64,000 bases of DNA from Zunongwangia profunda SM-A87 (GCF_000023465.1 NC_014041.1:1137001-1201000), one strand, 5' to 3'. Positions 52,501 to 60,500 are shown, numbered from the stretch's first letter. Notes: a model not told the origin generated them from the letters alone. Translations and numbers: made by a program.

Positions 52501-52915
52501 CGCGATCATAAGCAGAAGCGGTAACCTCTAAAGTTGGATTGGCAGCAAAACGTTTTGCCGTTTCCTTTACGGTAGCAAATGCTTCTGGTAGAATTTCGTT
52601 TAAAACACCTTCTGAAATTTCGTAGGCCTTATCTTTAAGTCCGTCGATTTCGGCATAGATATCTTCTTTACGTGTAATATCATCAGATTCTTCGGCTTCT
52701 TTTTCAAGATTTTCAATCTGTTGATTTACATCTTTTAAAGCTTCTGATATTTTTGATTTAAAATGTGTAGTCTTAGCGCGAAGCTCGTCTAAACTCAATG
52801 CTTCAAAATCTGCTTCGAGCGCTTTAATTTTATTTACAATAGGTTGTATTTCTTTGACGTCCTTTTTGGATTTGTCGCCAACAAATACTTTTAATACAGA
52901 TTCTAAAAAACTCAT
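49541..52915 (-). CDS. secA: Preprotein translocase ATPase SecA
   Basis: 1124 residues, as in other Bacteroidetes, which are longer than the E. coli protein (901) because of insertions near 50-110 and 340-440. Walker A is 'TGEGKT' (194-199) and Walker B-like 'DEVDSVLIDDARTP' follows; 'TNMAGRGTDIKL' and 'RQLRGRAGRQGDPGSS' mark the second nucleotide domain. The C-terminus ends 'GEWVVVKKA' with no Cys/His zinc motif, normal for this phylum, so SecB-type contacts are absent. It drives Sec export at the inner membrane. Its own -7 box (TACCTTTG, 52938-52945) follows the terminator of the upstream gene. Confidence 0.97.
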   Translation of the reverse strand: MSFLESVLKVFVGDKSKKDVKEIQPIVNKIKALEADFEALSLDELRAKTTHFKSKISEALKDVNQQIENLEKEAEESDDITRKEDIYAEIDGLKDKAYEISEGVLNEILPEAFATVKETAKRFAANPTLEVTASAYDREISAEKDYVTLDGDKAIWNNSWDAAGKPVTWDMVHYDVQLIGGVAMHQGKIAEMQTGEGKTLVATLPVYLNALTGKGVHLVTVNDYLAKRDSAWMAPIFEFHGLSVDCIDYHRPNSASRRKAYNADITYGTNNEFGFDYLRDNMSHAPDDLVQRPHNYAIVDEVDSVLIDDARTPLIISGPIPKGNIHEFDQLKPAVSNIYEIQRKKATEFLQAAKKLITEGDQKEGGLQLLRAYRALPKNKALIKYLSQEGIKQILQKTENHYMQDNNREMPKVDAELYFTIEEKNNQIDLTDKGIEYLSGQDDPNFFVMPEIGMEIAKIENEGLSKEEEAEKKEELFRDYSVKSERIHTLRQLLKAYTLFEKDTEYVVMDNKVKIVDEQTGRIMDGRRYSDGLHQAIEAKENVKIEDATQTFATVTLQNYFRMYRKLSGMTGTAVTEAGEFWEIYKLDVVEIPTNRPIARNDKDDLVYKTKREKYNAVIDHVTDLSKAGRPVLIGTTSVEISELLSRMLKLRNVPHNVLNAKLHKKEADIVAEAGKGGIVTIATNMAGRGTDIKLSKEVKEAGGLAIIGTERHDSRRVDRQLRGRAGRQGDPGSSQFYVSLEDNLMRLFGSERIAKLMDRMGLEEGEVIQHGMISKSIERAQKKVEENNFGIRKRLLEYDDVMNAQREVIYKRRYHALFGERLRVDLANMIFDISELISETNKQANDYKNFEFELIRYFSMSSPVSEADFGKMNVQKITAEVYKAAYEHYREKVKHSAARAYPVIEQVYEDETNNFERISVPFSDGQKTLQVVTNLEKAYETKGEQLIKDFEKNITLAIIDDAWKTHLRKMDELKQSVQLAVHEQKDPLLIYKFEAFELFKAMLEDVNRDVIGFLFKGEIPEGNMTNIHEARKRRQEKIEASKEEIQNLDERAAQSRAAGNAASGAQQPQRPQVTETIVREQPKIGRNDKVVIKHVTKGENKTVKYKQAIPLIESGEWVVVKKA

Positions 52916-52937
52916 AGTTTTTCTATTATTACGGGTT

Positions 52938-52945
52938 CAAAGGTA
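52938..52945 (-). promoter_or_regulatory. TAnnTTTG -7 box for secA
   Basis: TACCTTTG on the minus strand, 23 bases before the start codon and 9 bases past the terminator of the DUF2795 gene. Confidence 0.55.
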
Positions 52946-52953
52946 AGCAAAAA

Positions 52954-52981
52954 AAAAGCCTCATTAATAAATGAGACTTTT
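52954..52981 (-). terminator. Terminator of the DUF2795 gene
   Basis: AAAAGCCTCATT and AATGAGACTTTT pair with one mismatch around AATA, followed on the minus strand by a T-run; it separates this gene from secA. Confidence 0.78.
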
Positions 52982-53004
52982 AACTTTATGCGTACAAATG
53001 TAAT

Positions 53005-53226
53005 TTAATATTCATCTTCATTCCACAGATAATCATCATCTGTTGGATAATCGGGCCATATTTCTTCGATAGAATCATAAGAGTCACCTTCATCTTCAAT
53101 GGCCTGTAGGTTTTCAACTACCTCTAGTGGTGCTCCGGTTCTAATGGCGTAATCAATTAACTCATCTTTGGTGGCCGGCCATGGTGCATCACTTAAATAA
53201 GATGCTAATTCTAAAGTCCAGTACAT
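53005..53226 (-). CDS. DUF2795 domain protein
   Basis: 73 residues, acidic. The first 45 residues ('LASYLSDAPWPATKDELIDYA', 'TGAPLEVVENLQAIEDEGD') are the DUF2795 helical module, with the conserved 'PATKDELIDYA' signature. The tail 'IEEIWPDYPTDDDYLWNEDEY' is strongly acidic and typical of the flavobacterial version. The function is unknown. It lies upstream of secA in the same direction but is separated from it by a terminator, and has its own TATTTTTG box at 53252-53259. Confidence 0.9.
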   Translation of the reverse strand: MYWTLELASYLSDAPWPATKDELIDYAIRTGAPLEVVENLQAIEDEGDSYDSIEEIWPDYPTDDDYLWNEDEY

Positions 53227-53251
53227 TAGTTAATCGGGTTTTTAATTTCTG

Positions 53252-53259
53252 CAAAAATA
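53252..53259 (-). promoter_or_regulatory. TAnnTTTG -7 box for the DUF2795 gene
   Basis: TATTTTTG on the minus strand, 26 bases before the start codon. Confidence 0.45.
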
Positions 53260-53473
53260 ATTTTTTTACTGAAATACCCAAGAAAAAAGTCTGCTTTTTA
53301 TTCAATATAGTTAAGAACATAAGCAAAAGCGCTAAAAGCCTAGCAAATACAGCAATATTTTACATTTAATCCCTCATTGAGGTTTTAATTTTTATATACG
53401 GTCTCGAAAGTATCAAAATATTTTCTGATTAATACATCGTGCGCTCGCCCCAGGTTTTTAATGTTGCTGATTT

Positions 53474-54046
53474 TTATGAATTTTCAGGAATCCATTTAAT
53501 TTCTTCAGCTTGCAGTTGTTTAGTCAATAGTCGTGCCAGTACAAAGAGGTAGTCAGAGAGTCGGTTTAAGTATTTTAAAACCTCTTCATCAAATGCTTCC
53601 TGATTATATAAGGCTGTGCTTAAGCGCTCTGCACGCCTGCATACACATCTGGCTATGTGACAGAATGACACGCTTTGATGCCCTCCCGGTAATATGAAAT
53701 GAGTCATTTCAGGCAGTTCTTCATTCATTCTATCCATTTCAGTTTCCAGTAAATGGATATCCTCTTCAGAGATACGCGGAATGTTTAGCCTGGATTTACC
53801 ATTTTTTAGTGTTGCCTTTTCTGGATCGGTGGCCAGTATAGCGCCAATAGTAAACAGTTTATGTTGAATTTCAAGTAGAACTTTAGCCGTAGTGTCGTCG
53901 ATTTTCTGATCCCTAATAAGCCCAATATGAGCGTTAAGTTCATCTACGGTTCCGTAGCTTTCAATACGTATATGATGTTTAGGGACGCGGGTACCACCAA
54001 ATAAAGCAGTAGTGCCTTTATCTCCTGTTTTTGTATAAATTTTCAT
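53474..54046 (-). CDS. PduO-type cob(I)alamin adenosyltransferase
   Basis: 190 residues. The start 'KIYTKTGDKGTTALFGGTRV' is the ATP-binding signature of PduO-type enzymes; 'SYGTVDELNAHIGLIRDQ', 'ESEMDRMNEELPEM' and 'CRRAERLSTAL' with 'YLNRLSDYLFVLAR' complete it. It transfers the 5'-deoxyadenosyl group from ATP to cob(I)alamin, making the cofactor for methylmalonyl-CoA mutase. With meaB at 42999 this points to a B12-dependent propionate or methylmalonyl pathway in the organism. It follows the small membrane protein gene by 56 bases on the same strand. Confidence 0.93.
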   Translation of the reverse strand: MKIYTKTGDKGTTALFGGTRVPKHHIRIESYGTVDELNAHIGLIRDQKIDDTTAKVLLEIQHKLFTIGAILATDPEKATLKNGKSRLNIPRISEEDIHLLETEMDRMNEELPEMTHFILPGGHQSVSFCHIARCVCRRAERLSTALYNQEAFDEEVLKYLNRLSDYLFVLARLLTKQLQAEEIKWIPENS

Positions 54047-54102
54047 TCGGTAATTTTTTCAAAAGAGTATTGAAAAGCGAAATTACAAAGTTTAGCCACC
54101 AC

Positions 54103-54276
54103 TCAGTTGGTTTCTTTTTCTTTTTCTTCTTCTTTTTTGCGGGCCTGATATCTTCTTCGAAAATCCAGATTTTCGCTACGTCTTTTTTTTCGCTGCTTGG
54201 CACCTATTGAAAATACCAGCAATCCAATAGCAATGATGATAAGATAAATATAGGTTTCCTGATCTAAATCGAACAC
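54103..54276 (-). CDS. Small single-pass membrane protein, GTG start
   Basis: 57 residues translated by hand from a GTG with first base at 54276; an in-frame TAG five codons upstream leaves no ATG option. It has one hydrophobic helix (about 10-25, 'IYLIIIAIGLLVFSIGA') followed by a very basic stretch ('KQRKKRRSENLDFRRRYQAR') and a Lys/Glu-rich tail, so it should sit in the inner membrane with the charged tail in the cytoplasm. The reading frame, helix and charge pattern look like a real small protein. A Lys-run frame overlapping it is only its shadow. Confidence 0.65.
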   Translation of the reverse strand: MFDLDQETYIYLIIIAIGLLVFSIGAKQRKKRRSENLDFRRRYQARKKEEEKEKETN

Positions 54277-54428
54277 AAGCTTAAGATTCTACGTTATACA
54301 TACAAAGTTAAGATTTTTCTTTAAAGCGAATAGCGGTAAGTATCAGCTGTTAGTTTGTTCAGTTTGAATTGAAGTATGAAAAATACGCTAGAAATTATCG
54401 AGTAGATTAGGGGATGAGGTTGTTTAAG

Positions 54429-54466
54429 AAGTTGAAAGTTATAAAGTTATAAAGTTGGAAAGTTGA
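54429..54466. repeat. Degenerate 7-8 bp tandem repeat (AAGTTATA/AAGTTGA)
   Basis: Five imperfect units in a row: AAGTTGA, AAGTTATA, AAGTTATA, AAGTTGGA, AAGTTGA. It lies in the gap before the heptamer repeat. Confidence 0.8.
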
Positions 54467-54513
54467 AAATTATTTTAAATAAAGCGTGCTGTAAATATTT
54501 GATTTTCAATCTT

Positions 54514-54562
54514 TCACTACTCACTACTCACTACTCACTACTCACTACTCACTACTCACTAC
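54514..54562. repeat. Seven exact copies of TCACTAC spanning a stop codon
   Basis: TCACTAC is repeated seven times without change (54514-54562). The right-hand copies encode the last residues and stop of the minus-strand ABC ATPase (54545). Since 7 is not a multiple of 3, gain or loss of a copy changes the reading frame at its C-terminus. Confidence 0.95.
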
Positions 54563-55249
54563 TTCTTTCCTGGTATCACTTTCAATAATTCCGTCACGTA
54601 AGCGAATAATCCTATGAGCATGTTCTGCAATATCTTCTTCGTGCGTAACTAAAATAACGGTATTCCCCGCGGCGTGGATTTCATCAAAAAGATTCATGAT
54701 TTCTACAGAGGTTTTAGAATCCAGGTTTCCCGTTGGTTCATCGGCAAGAATTATCGAAGGTTTATTGACTAAAGCCCGTCCAACAGCTACACGTTGCCGT
54801 TGTCCTCCTGAAAGTTGATTGGGTTTATGATCCATACGATCGCCGAGCCCCACATTTGTTAAAACTTCTTCAGCCCTTTTTTTACGGTCGGCTTTAGAGG
54901 CGCCGGCATAAATCATGGGAAGCGCGACATTATCTAAAGCAGTGGTTCTTGGTAGCAAGTTAAAGGTCTGGAATACAAACCCAATTTCTTTGTTCCGTAC
55001 TTCCGCCAGTTCACTATCGGTCATTTTACTTACATCTTTTCCATTTAAGATATAGGAACCGCCGGTAGGCGTATCCAAACAACCCAATAAGTTCATTAAA
55101 GTTGATTTTCCCGATCCCGAAGGCCCCATGAATGCTACATATTCACCACGATCAATATCCAGATCGATACCTTTAAGCACTTTTACAATTTCTTGCCCTA
55201 AAGGGAAATTTCGAATAATATTTCTAATTTCGATAACCTTCTTGCTCAT
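54545..55249 (-). CDS. ABC transporter ATP-binding protein (LolD/MacB-like)
   Basis: 234 residues. Walker A 'GPSGSGKST' (42-50), signature 'LSGGQRQR' (146-153), Walker B and D-loop '[12 protein letters not shown]' (169-180) and a switch His in '[11 protein letters not shown]'. The sequence belongs to the LolD/MacB/FtsE type, which works with a membrane partner to move lipoproteins or other cargo from the inner membrane. No permease is adjacent. The C-terminal residues '...VVSSE' and the stop codon are encoded by a heptamer tandem repeat, so the true end may vary between strains. Confidence 0.9.
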   Translation of the reverse strand: MSKKVIEIRNIIRNFPLGQEIVKVLKGIDLDIDRGEYVAFMGPSGSGKSTLMNLLGCLDTPTGGSYILNGKDVSKMTDSELAEVRNKEIGFVFQTFNLLPRTTALDNVALPMIYAGASKADRKKRAEEVLTNVGLGDRMDHKPNQLSGGQRQRVAVGRALVNKPSIILADEPTGNLDSKTSVEIMNLFDEIHAAGNTVILVTHEEDIAEHAHRIIRLRDGIIESDTRKEVVSSE

Positions 55250-55349
55250 AGAAAACCAGTTTATATGAATATGACGCAGGGATTTGGTTTTTGTTACATT
55301 AAATAAATAAATTCTATATTTTAGTCGAAAATTTGATATCTCTCAATAA

Positions 55350-56066
55350 TTGAAAACTTTATCCATTTTAGTTCCTGCATATAACGAGGAGAATACTATA
55401 ATTGAAGTGTTAAATGAGCTTAAGCATCTTAAGTTGGATTATAATATTAGTACAGAAATTTTAGTTATAGATGATTGCTCCAAGGATAATACGGTGAAAC
55501 TGGTTAAATCATTTATAGCCGACAACAAGGATGTAAATATAAACCTTCTCGAACAAGCTATGAATAAAGGTAAAGGAGCGGCTTTACATAAGGGTATAGC
55601 AAATTGTAAAGGAGATTTTATTATTGTACAGGATGCCGATTTGGAGTATGATCCAAATGAATTTAATATCTTATTGAAACCTGTAATGCAGGGAAAGGGA
55701 GATGTAGTTTATGGCTCTAGGTTTATGGGGGGCAATGCTCATCGTATATTGTTTTTCTGGCACACAATAGGAAATAAATTTCTTACCCTTTTAAGCAATG
55801 CTTTTACCAACCTGAATCTTACGGATATGGAAACGTGCTATAAATTATTTAGAGCAGATATTCTTAAGAGTTTGGAACTTAAAGAAGAACGATTTGGCTT
55901 TGAACCTGAAGTTACTGCTAAAATGAGTAGATGGCCAGATGTTCGAATATATGAGGTTGGGATCTCTTATTACGGAAGAACGTATAAGGAGGGAAAGAAA
56001 ATAAATTGGAAAGACGGTTTTAGAGCTTTGTGGTGTGTGTTGAAATATAATACAATATCAAAGTAA
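55350..56066 (+). CDS. Family 2 glycosyltransferase (dolichyl-phosphate sugar synthase type)
   Basis: 238 residues from a TTG start. 'SILVPAYNEENTI', 'VIDDCSKDNTVKLV', 'IVQDADLEYDPNEF' (Asp-x-Asp) and 'DMETCYKLFRADIL' are the DPG/DPM synthase motifs. It has no membrane tail. Stop and start overlap (TAATG) with a GT-C-type membrane protein, so the pair most likely makes a polyprenyl-phosphate sugar and then uses it outside. The two genes are more AT-rich than their neighbours. Confidence 0.9.
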   Translation: MKTLSILVPAYNEENTIIEVLNELKHLKLDYNISTEILVIDDCSKDNTVKLVKSFIADNKDVNINLLEQAMNKGKGAALHKGIANCKGDFIIVQDADLEYDPNEFNILLKPVMQGKGDVVYGSRFMGGNAHRILFFWHTIGNKFLTLLSNAFTNLNLTDMETCYKLFRADILKSLELKEERFGFEPEVTAKMSRWPDVRIYEVGISYYGRTYKEGKKINWKDGFRALWCVLKYNTISK

Positions 56067-57355
56067 TGAATGCTAAAAAAGTAATTCCATTTTTTTTAGC
56101 TGTTATAACTCTATTTATTTTAATTTATAATTTTAGAGTAGCTGAAAAAGAAAAATATAAAACATATGGGGATGCCTTAGATTATGTCCATCTCGCAGTA
56201 TCAGTTTTGAAAACTGGAAATTATGGGCATCTAGACTTAGAATATGGAGATTTATTAAAAGACTTTAAGTCAGGGGATATAAATAATAAAGATTATGCCT
56301 TTAAAACATATAGCACCTGGCGCCCCCCATTTTGGCCGTATATTATAGCTTCTATATTTTTTCTTTTTGGGTTTAAATTGACCTATCTTATAATATTTAA
56401 AATATTATTGCATGTTTTGGGTTGCTTTTTGTTTTTTAGAACTCTCAAAAATCTTCGTTTTGACTATTGGCCAATTGTAATATCAGTGTTTTTATACGCT
56501 GTAAGCCCAAGCTGGCAAATCTATAGTCGTGTTTTTCTTTCTGAACCTATAACACTATTTCTATTTACTACTTTTTTATACTTTATAACTCAAAAAAAAG
56601 CATTAAAATCAAATAAAAAAATAATCCAAATCGCTATAGTAGGAGGACTAATCATTGTCTGTCACCCTTATTTTTTATTTTTTCCATTTTTAGCATTTCT
56701 TTTTCTTTTAGTTTTTAAACAAATTAATTTCAGAAGTTTTATTGTTGGAGGAATTTTCATGCTCATCCTTCCGTTAAGTTGGGTGTTGAGAAATTGCTTG
56801 GTTTTGGAAACAAACTCATTGTTATTAACTACATCTACCGGTGCAGTTATGGCTAAAGGCTGGAATAAAGGTGTATTAAAGCTGCATAATAATGTGAATG
56901 GAGATTTAGCTGATGAAACCTTGGTTCTACTTCATTACGAGAAACAAGAAAATTATGAAAATAATGAGGTTGGAAAAATGCAATTATACAAAGATGCTAC
57001 GGCAAACTTTATTAAAACTAATAAGAAATTAATTTTACCAATAATTTTTAAAAAATTGAAAAGCGCGTTCAATCCTTTAGCAGAACATAGCAAAGCAGGT
57101 GTATTAGAAAAAGGTAGAGTTCTTTATCATGTTTTAGGTTTTTTAGCCATGATTTTCGTTCTCTTTTTAAAGAACAAAATCACTAGAGTCCTGTCTTTAA
57201 CCCTAATTTTTTCTACCATTTGTATTACAATAATTACATATTCAGGTTTTAGATTTAGAGTGCCACAATCTGCATTAGAATTATTTTTTTTAGCCTTTGT
57301 AATTCAATTTATTTACATAAAGTTCTTTCGTACAAGTAATAGAGTTACAATCTAA
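56066..57355 (+). CDS. GT-C-type (GT39-like) polytopic glycosyltransferase
   Basis: 429 residues with about ten membrane helices. The first loop 'YKTYGDALDYVHLAVSVL' and the 'YSTWRPPFWPYIIASIF' stretch match the Asp and 'RPPFWP' pattern of PMT/GT39 enzymes; a long loop near 270-340 is probably extracytoplasmic. It would transfer a sugar from the lipid carrier made by the preceding GT2. Very high AT content and Ile/Phe/Lys bias compared with the flanking genes hint at later acquisition. It converges with the methyltransferase gene, the coding ends overlapping by 11 bases. Confidence 0.82.
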   Translation: MNAKKVIPFFLAVITLFILIYNFRVAEKEKYKTYGDALDYVHLAVSVLKTGNYGHLDLEYGDLLKDFKSGDINNKDYAFKTYSTWRPPFWPYIIASIFFLFGFKLTYLIIFKILLHVLGCFLFFRTLKNLRFDYWPIVISVFLYAVSPSWQIYSRVFLSEPITLFLFTTFLYFITQKKALKSNKKIIQIAIVGGLIIVCHPYFLFFPFLAFLFLLVFKQINFRSFIVGGIFMLILPLSWVLRNCLVLETNSLLLTTSTGAVMAKGWNKGVLKLHNNVNGDLADETLVLLHYEKQENYENNEVGKMQLYKDATANFIKTNKKLILPIIFKKLKSAFNPLAEHSKAGVLEKGRVLYHVLGFLAMIFVLFLKNKITRVLSLTLIFSTICITIITYSGFRFRVPQSALELFFLAFVIQFIYIKFFRTSNRVTI

Positions 57356-58115
57356 TTGTAAAATCTTGTTTTGCCTGTTCCCTGCGGAAGAATACCAGGC
57401 CTAAATAAAAAGTGTCGATCGTCACCTGCACTTTAGGATGTTTCTTAATTTCTTTCCAGGCCTCTTCCATTTCTTCGGAAAGGTGAATATCGTCAAAAAT
57501 AAAAACCGAATCATTATGCGCTGTGGGTAGCAATATTTCGAAATACTGAAGGGTAGCGGCTTTTTGATGATTACCGTCGAAGTAAATTAAATCGAGTTTT
57601 TCCGAATTTATGAAATCAGGTAAATAGTGCTGAAATTCACCAATCTTGAGATCAATATTTTTTAGGCCGAATTTCTCGAAATGCTGCCGGGCGATCTTTG
57701 CGGTTTCCGGGCAACCTTCAACCGTAATCAATCTTGCTTTTTCAGCGGAAGCAATGGCTGCAGAGGCAATTCCCAGGCTGGTGCCAAGTTCCAAACAATT
57801 CTTCAACTGAAGATATTGAGTGATCCTGAATAAGAATTTTGCTTTTTTTGAAGTGATTCCGGCTACTTTAGCGATTTTAGAAACCGTTCTATGATTGCTT
57901 TTAAAAATTCGGCTACCGGCACCAAAATCGGTTACTTCAATTTCTGTTTGGTTAGTTAAGAGCTCGGTTTTGTAATTCCTAATTTTGGTATATTCCGGAT
58001 ATTTTTTTTTATCGTAAAAGCAGTTGGTCACCAAATCGTAAACAAAAGGAGAGTGTAAGCCGTGTTGGTTTTGTGACGAAAAAAGGAATTTTATATAAGC
58101 TTTTAATTGGTGCAA
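57345..58115 (-). CDS. Class I SAM-dependent O-methyltransferase-like protein
   Basis: 256 residues. An N-terminal part ('LHSPFVYDLVTNCFYDKKKY', typical of a flavobacterial subgroup) precedes a Rossmann fold with motif I 'LELGTSLGIASAAIASAE' (about 115), 'ITVEGCPETAKIARQHFEKF' (motif II acid), 'LDLIYFDGNHQKAATLQYF' (catechol-O-methyltransferase-like metal site region) and 'FIFDDIHLSEEMEEAW'. The acceptor is unknown. It probably acts on a small molecule or glycan in the cytoplasm. Confidence 0.83.
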   Translation of the reverse strand: MHQLKAYIKFLFSSQNQHGLHSPFVYDLVTNCFYDKKKYPEYTKIRNYKTELLTNQTEIEVTDFGAGSRIFKSNHRTVSKIAKVAGITSKKAKFLFRITQYLQLKNCLELGTSLGIASAAIASAEKARLITVEGCPETAKIARQHFEKFGLKNIDLKIGEFQHYLPDFINSEKLDLIYFDGNHQKAATLQYFEILLPTAHNDSVFIFDDIHLSEEMEEAWKEIKKHPKVQVTIDTFYLGLVFFRREQAKQDFTIRL

Positions 58116-58554
58116 TGTTTTTTTTATAGTTTAACGGTTTACAGTTTTTTAGCTCTAAGCTGTCAGCTCTCAACTCAAAGTAATTCAAAATTTTATCCTG
58201 ATTCCTGATTCCTGATTCTCCCTTTTTACTTTCTACTTAAAACGTTCTAACTTATCCCCGTTCACCACTATAGCTTCGATTTATTGTTCTTTTTAAAATG
58301 ACTCAACCGTCGTTAGCCTGGTGCACTGAGTGATTTCTTAGAAATCGTATCGAAGTTCCGGGAGTGGTAGCCGTCAATCTACAGTTATCAATAAAAAATT
58401 AGCTTTCAGAGAATTCAAAATTTAAGATTCAACATTCAAAATTAAAAAATCCATCATCAAATTTTCAAATCACCACATGATCTCATCTAAATTAGGACCA
58501 TGAGTATAATCCTGATTTTAACAGCAAAGTAAATTCTATTCTATTTTCTAAATG
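58116..58554. other. Intergenic region rich in short degenerate repeats
   Basis: 439 bases without a gene. It holds AGCTCT-like units (58150-58175), a heptamer ATTCCTG-like repeat (about 58193-58216), a hairpin GATTTCT-T-AGAAATC (about 58330-58345) and ATTCAAAATT-like units (about 58410-58445). Such low-complexity intergenic repeats are typical of Bacteroidetes and have no known role. Confidence 0.6.
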
Positions 58555-60423
58555 CTAACTCTCCATTTTCTCCATCAGCTCGAACCATCGTTCGGTTTTG
58601 GTTTCGATTTGTTTTTCAATGTCTTTTAAGGCTAAAGAGGTATTGTCGATTTCTTCTCCGCTCATCTCTTCAAGAAACTTTTTCTGAACTTCTTCTTTTT
58701 TCTTTTCGAGCTTAGCAATTTCCTTTTCTAATTTTTGATATTCTTTTTGTTCGTTGTAACTCAGTTTAGATCCCGTACTATTGTCTTTCCAATCGCTTTT
58801 AGTAGTCTTTTCTGAGGTTTCGTTTTTTTCTTCTGAAGTAGCAATACTCCCTTCATAGGCACGATAATCTGAATAATTTCCAGGGAAATCTTCGATTTGT
58901 TGATTTCCAGGGAAAACAAAAAGATGATCTACGATTTTATCCATAAAATAACGATCGTGGGAAACGACCAATAAACATCCCGGGTAATCTAAAAGAAAGC
59001 TTTCTAAAACATTAAGGGTAACAATATCCAGATCATTGGTAGGTTCATCCAGGATTAAAAAGTTTGGGTTTTGAATCAAAACGGTACACAAATACAATCG
59101 TTTTTTTTCGCCACCACTAAGCTTTTCTACAAAATCATACTGCTTTTTACGATCGAAAAGAAAACGCTCTAATAATTGCTGCGCAGAAATTTGCCTTCCC
59201 TTTTTTAGCGGAATGTAATCCCCAAATTCACGAATCACATCGATTACTTTCTGCCCTGGTTTAACTTCGATACCGCGTTGGGTGTAATAACCAAATTTAA
59301 TGGTTTCGCCTACTACGACTTTCCCGGTATCTGGCTTTATTTCGCCGGTAAGAATATTTAAAAATGTCGATTTTCCGGTACCGTTTTTACCTATAATCCC
59401 GGCGCGTTCTCCTTTCTGGAAGTTATAATCAAAATTTTCGAAAAGTGTTTTGTTTTCGAAACTCTTGGAAATGTTATGGAGTTCGACCATTTTACTGCCC
59501 AATCGTTCCATATTAATTTCCAGTTGCACCTCGTGGTCTTTACGTCGTTTAGAAGCACGATCCTTTATTTCGTGAAAATCATCGATTCTTGATTTCGATT
59601 TTGTGGTACGCGCTTTAGGCTGGCGGCGCATCCAATCCAGTTCTTTTTTAAAAAGCTGTTTCGCCTTTTCGGTATTGGTGTTTTCCAGTTCAATCCTGGA
59701 TTCTTTTTTATCTAAATAATAGGAATAATTTCCTTTGTAGGTATAAAGCTGGCCTTCATCCAGTTCTACAATCTCATTACACACCCGCTCCAGGAAATAG
59801 CGATCGTGAGTTACCATGAAAATGGTAAAATTCTCTTTCCTAAAGAATTCTTCCAGCCATTCAATCATATCCAGGTCAAGATGGTTGGTAGGCTCATCCA
59901 TGATTATAAAATCAGGTTTTTGTAGCAGCATATTGGCTAAGGCCAGTCGCTTTTTTTGCCCTCCGGAAAGGTTTTTTACTTCTTTTTGTAAATCTTCCAG
60001 TTTAAGCTGAAATAAGATCTGTTTATACTGAGTTTCAAAATCCCAGGCCTGTGCAGCTTCCATGTCCTCAAAAGCTTTTTGATAAGCTTCAGTATCTGAT
60101 GGATCTTCCAGGGCAGCTTCGTAACGTTTTATGATTTCAAGCGTTTCGTTTTCCGAAGAGAAAATGGTTTGCTCTACCGTTAAATTAGGATTTAGGTCGG
60201 GTTCCTGCGGTAAAAACGCAGTTTTAATATTTTTACGATAGACCACATTTCCTTCATCTGGCGTATCAAATCCGGCCAGAATATTTAGCAGGGAAGTTTT
60301 TCCCGTACCATTTTTAGCTACAAAGCCAACTTTTTGCCCCTCATTAATTCCGAAGGAGATATTCGTAAATAAAACACGCTCGCCGTAGGACTTCGCAATA
60401 TTTTCAACAGAAAGGTAATTCAC
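58555..60423 (-). CDS. ABC-F family ATPase (Uup-like)
   Basis: 622 residues with two ABC domains and no membrane part. Walker A sites are 'AKNGTGKTS' (36-44) and 'GKNGTGKST' (345-353); signatures are 'LSGGQKKR' (152-159) and 'LSGGEKKRL' in the second. 'MDEPTNHLD' and 'LDEPTNDLD' are the Walker B regions. A linker (about 240-310) and a C-terminal coiled coil (about 540-620, 'YQKLEKEIAKLEKKKEEVQK') match Uup. ABC-F proteins act on ribosomes to rescue stalls or protect them, and Uup also limits transposon excision in E. coli. Divergent from the wza-type gene. Confidence 0.93.
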   Translation of the reverse strand: MNYLSVENIAKSYGERVLFTNISFGINEGQKVGFVAKNGTGKTSLLNILAGFDTPDEGNVVYRKNIKTAFLPQEPDLNPNLTVEQTIFSSENETLEIIKRYEAALEDPSDTEAYQKAFEDMEAAQAWDFETQYKQILFQLKLEDLQKEVKNLSGGQKKRLALANMLLQKPDFIIMDEPTNHLDLDMIEWLEEFFRKENFTIFMVTHDRYFLERVCNEIVELDEGQLYTYKGNYSYYLDKKESRIELENTNTEKAKQLFKKELDWMRRQPKARTTKSKSRIDDFHEIKDRASKRRKDHEVQLEINMERLGSKMVELHNISKSFENKTLFENFDYNFQKGERAGIIGKNGTGKSTFLNILTGEIKPDTGKVVVGETIKFGYYTQRGIEVKPGQKVIDVIREFGDYIPLKKGRQISAQQLLERFLFDRKKQYDFVEKLSGGEKKRLYLCTVLIQNPNFLILDEPTNDLDIVTLNVLESFLLDYPGCLLVVSHDRYFMDKIVDHLFVFPGNQQIEDFPGNYSDYRAYEGSIATSEEKNETSEKTTKSDWKDNSTGSKLSYNEQKEYQKLEKEIAKLEKKKEEVQKKFLEEMSGEEIDNTSLALKDIEKQIETKTERWFELMEKMES

Positions 60424-60500
60424 AATTGATCAGTTTATCCGCAAATAAAGTTAAATTATCGAGATTGATGTTAATTATTTTATTATTAATCAGCAAGAAT

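Noticed and set aside
54018..54203. 61-codon Lys-rich frame
   Set aside because: Its Lys run comes from the Glu/Lys tail of the small GTG-start protein read in another frame.
54514..54562. Heptamer array as a CRISPR
   Set aside because: Units are 7 bp with no spacers and there are no cas genes.
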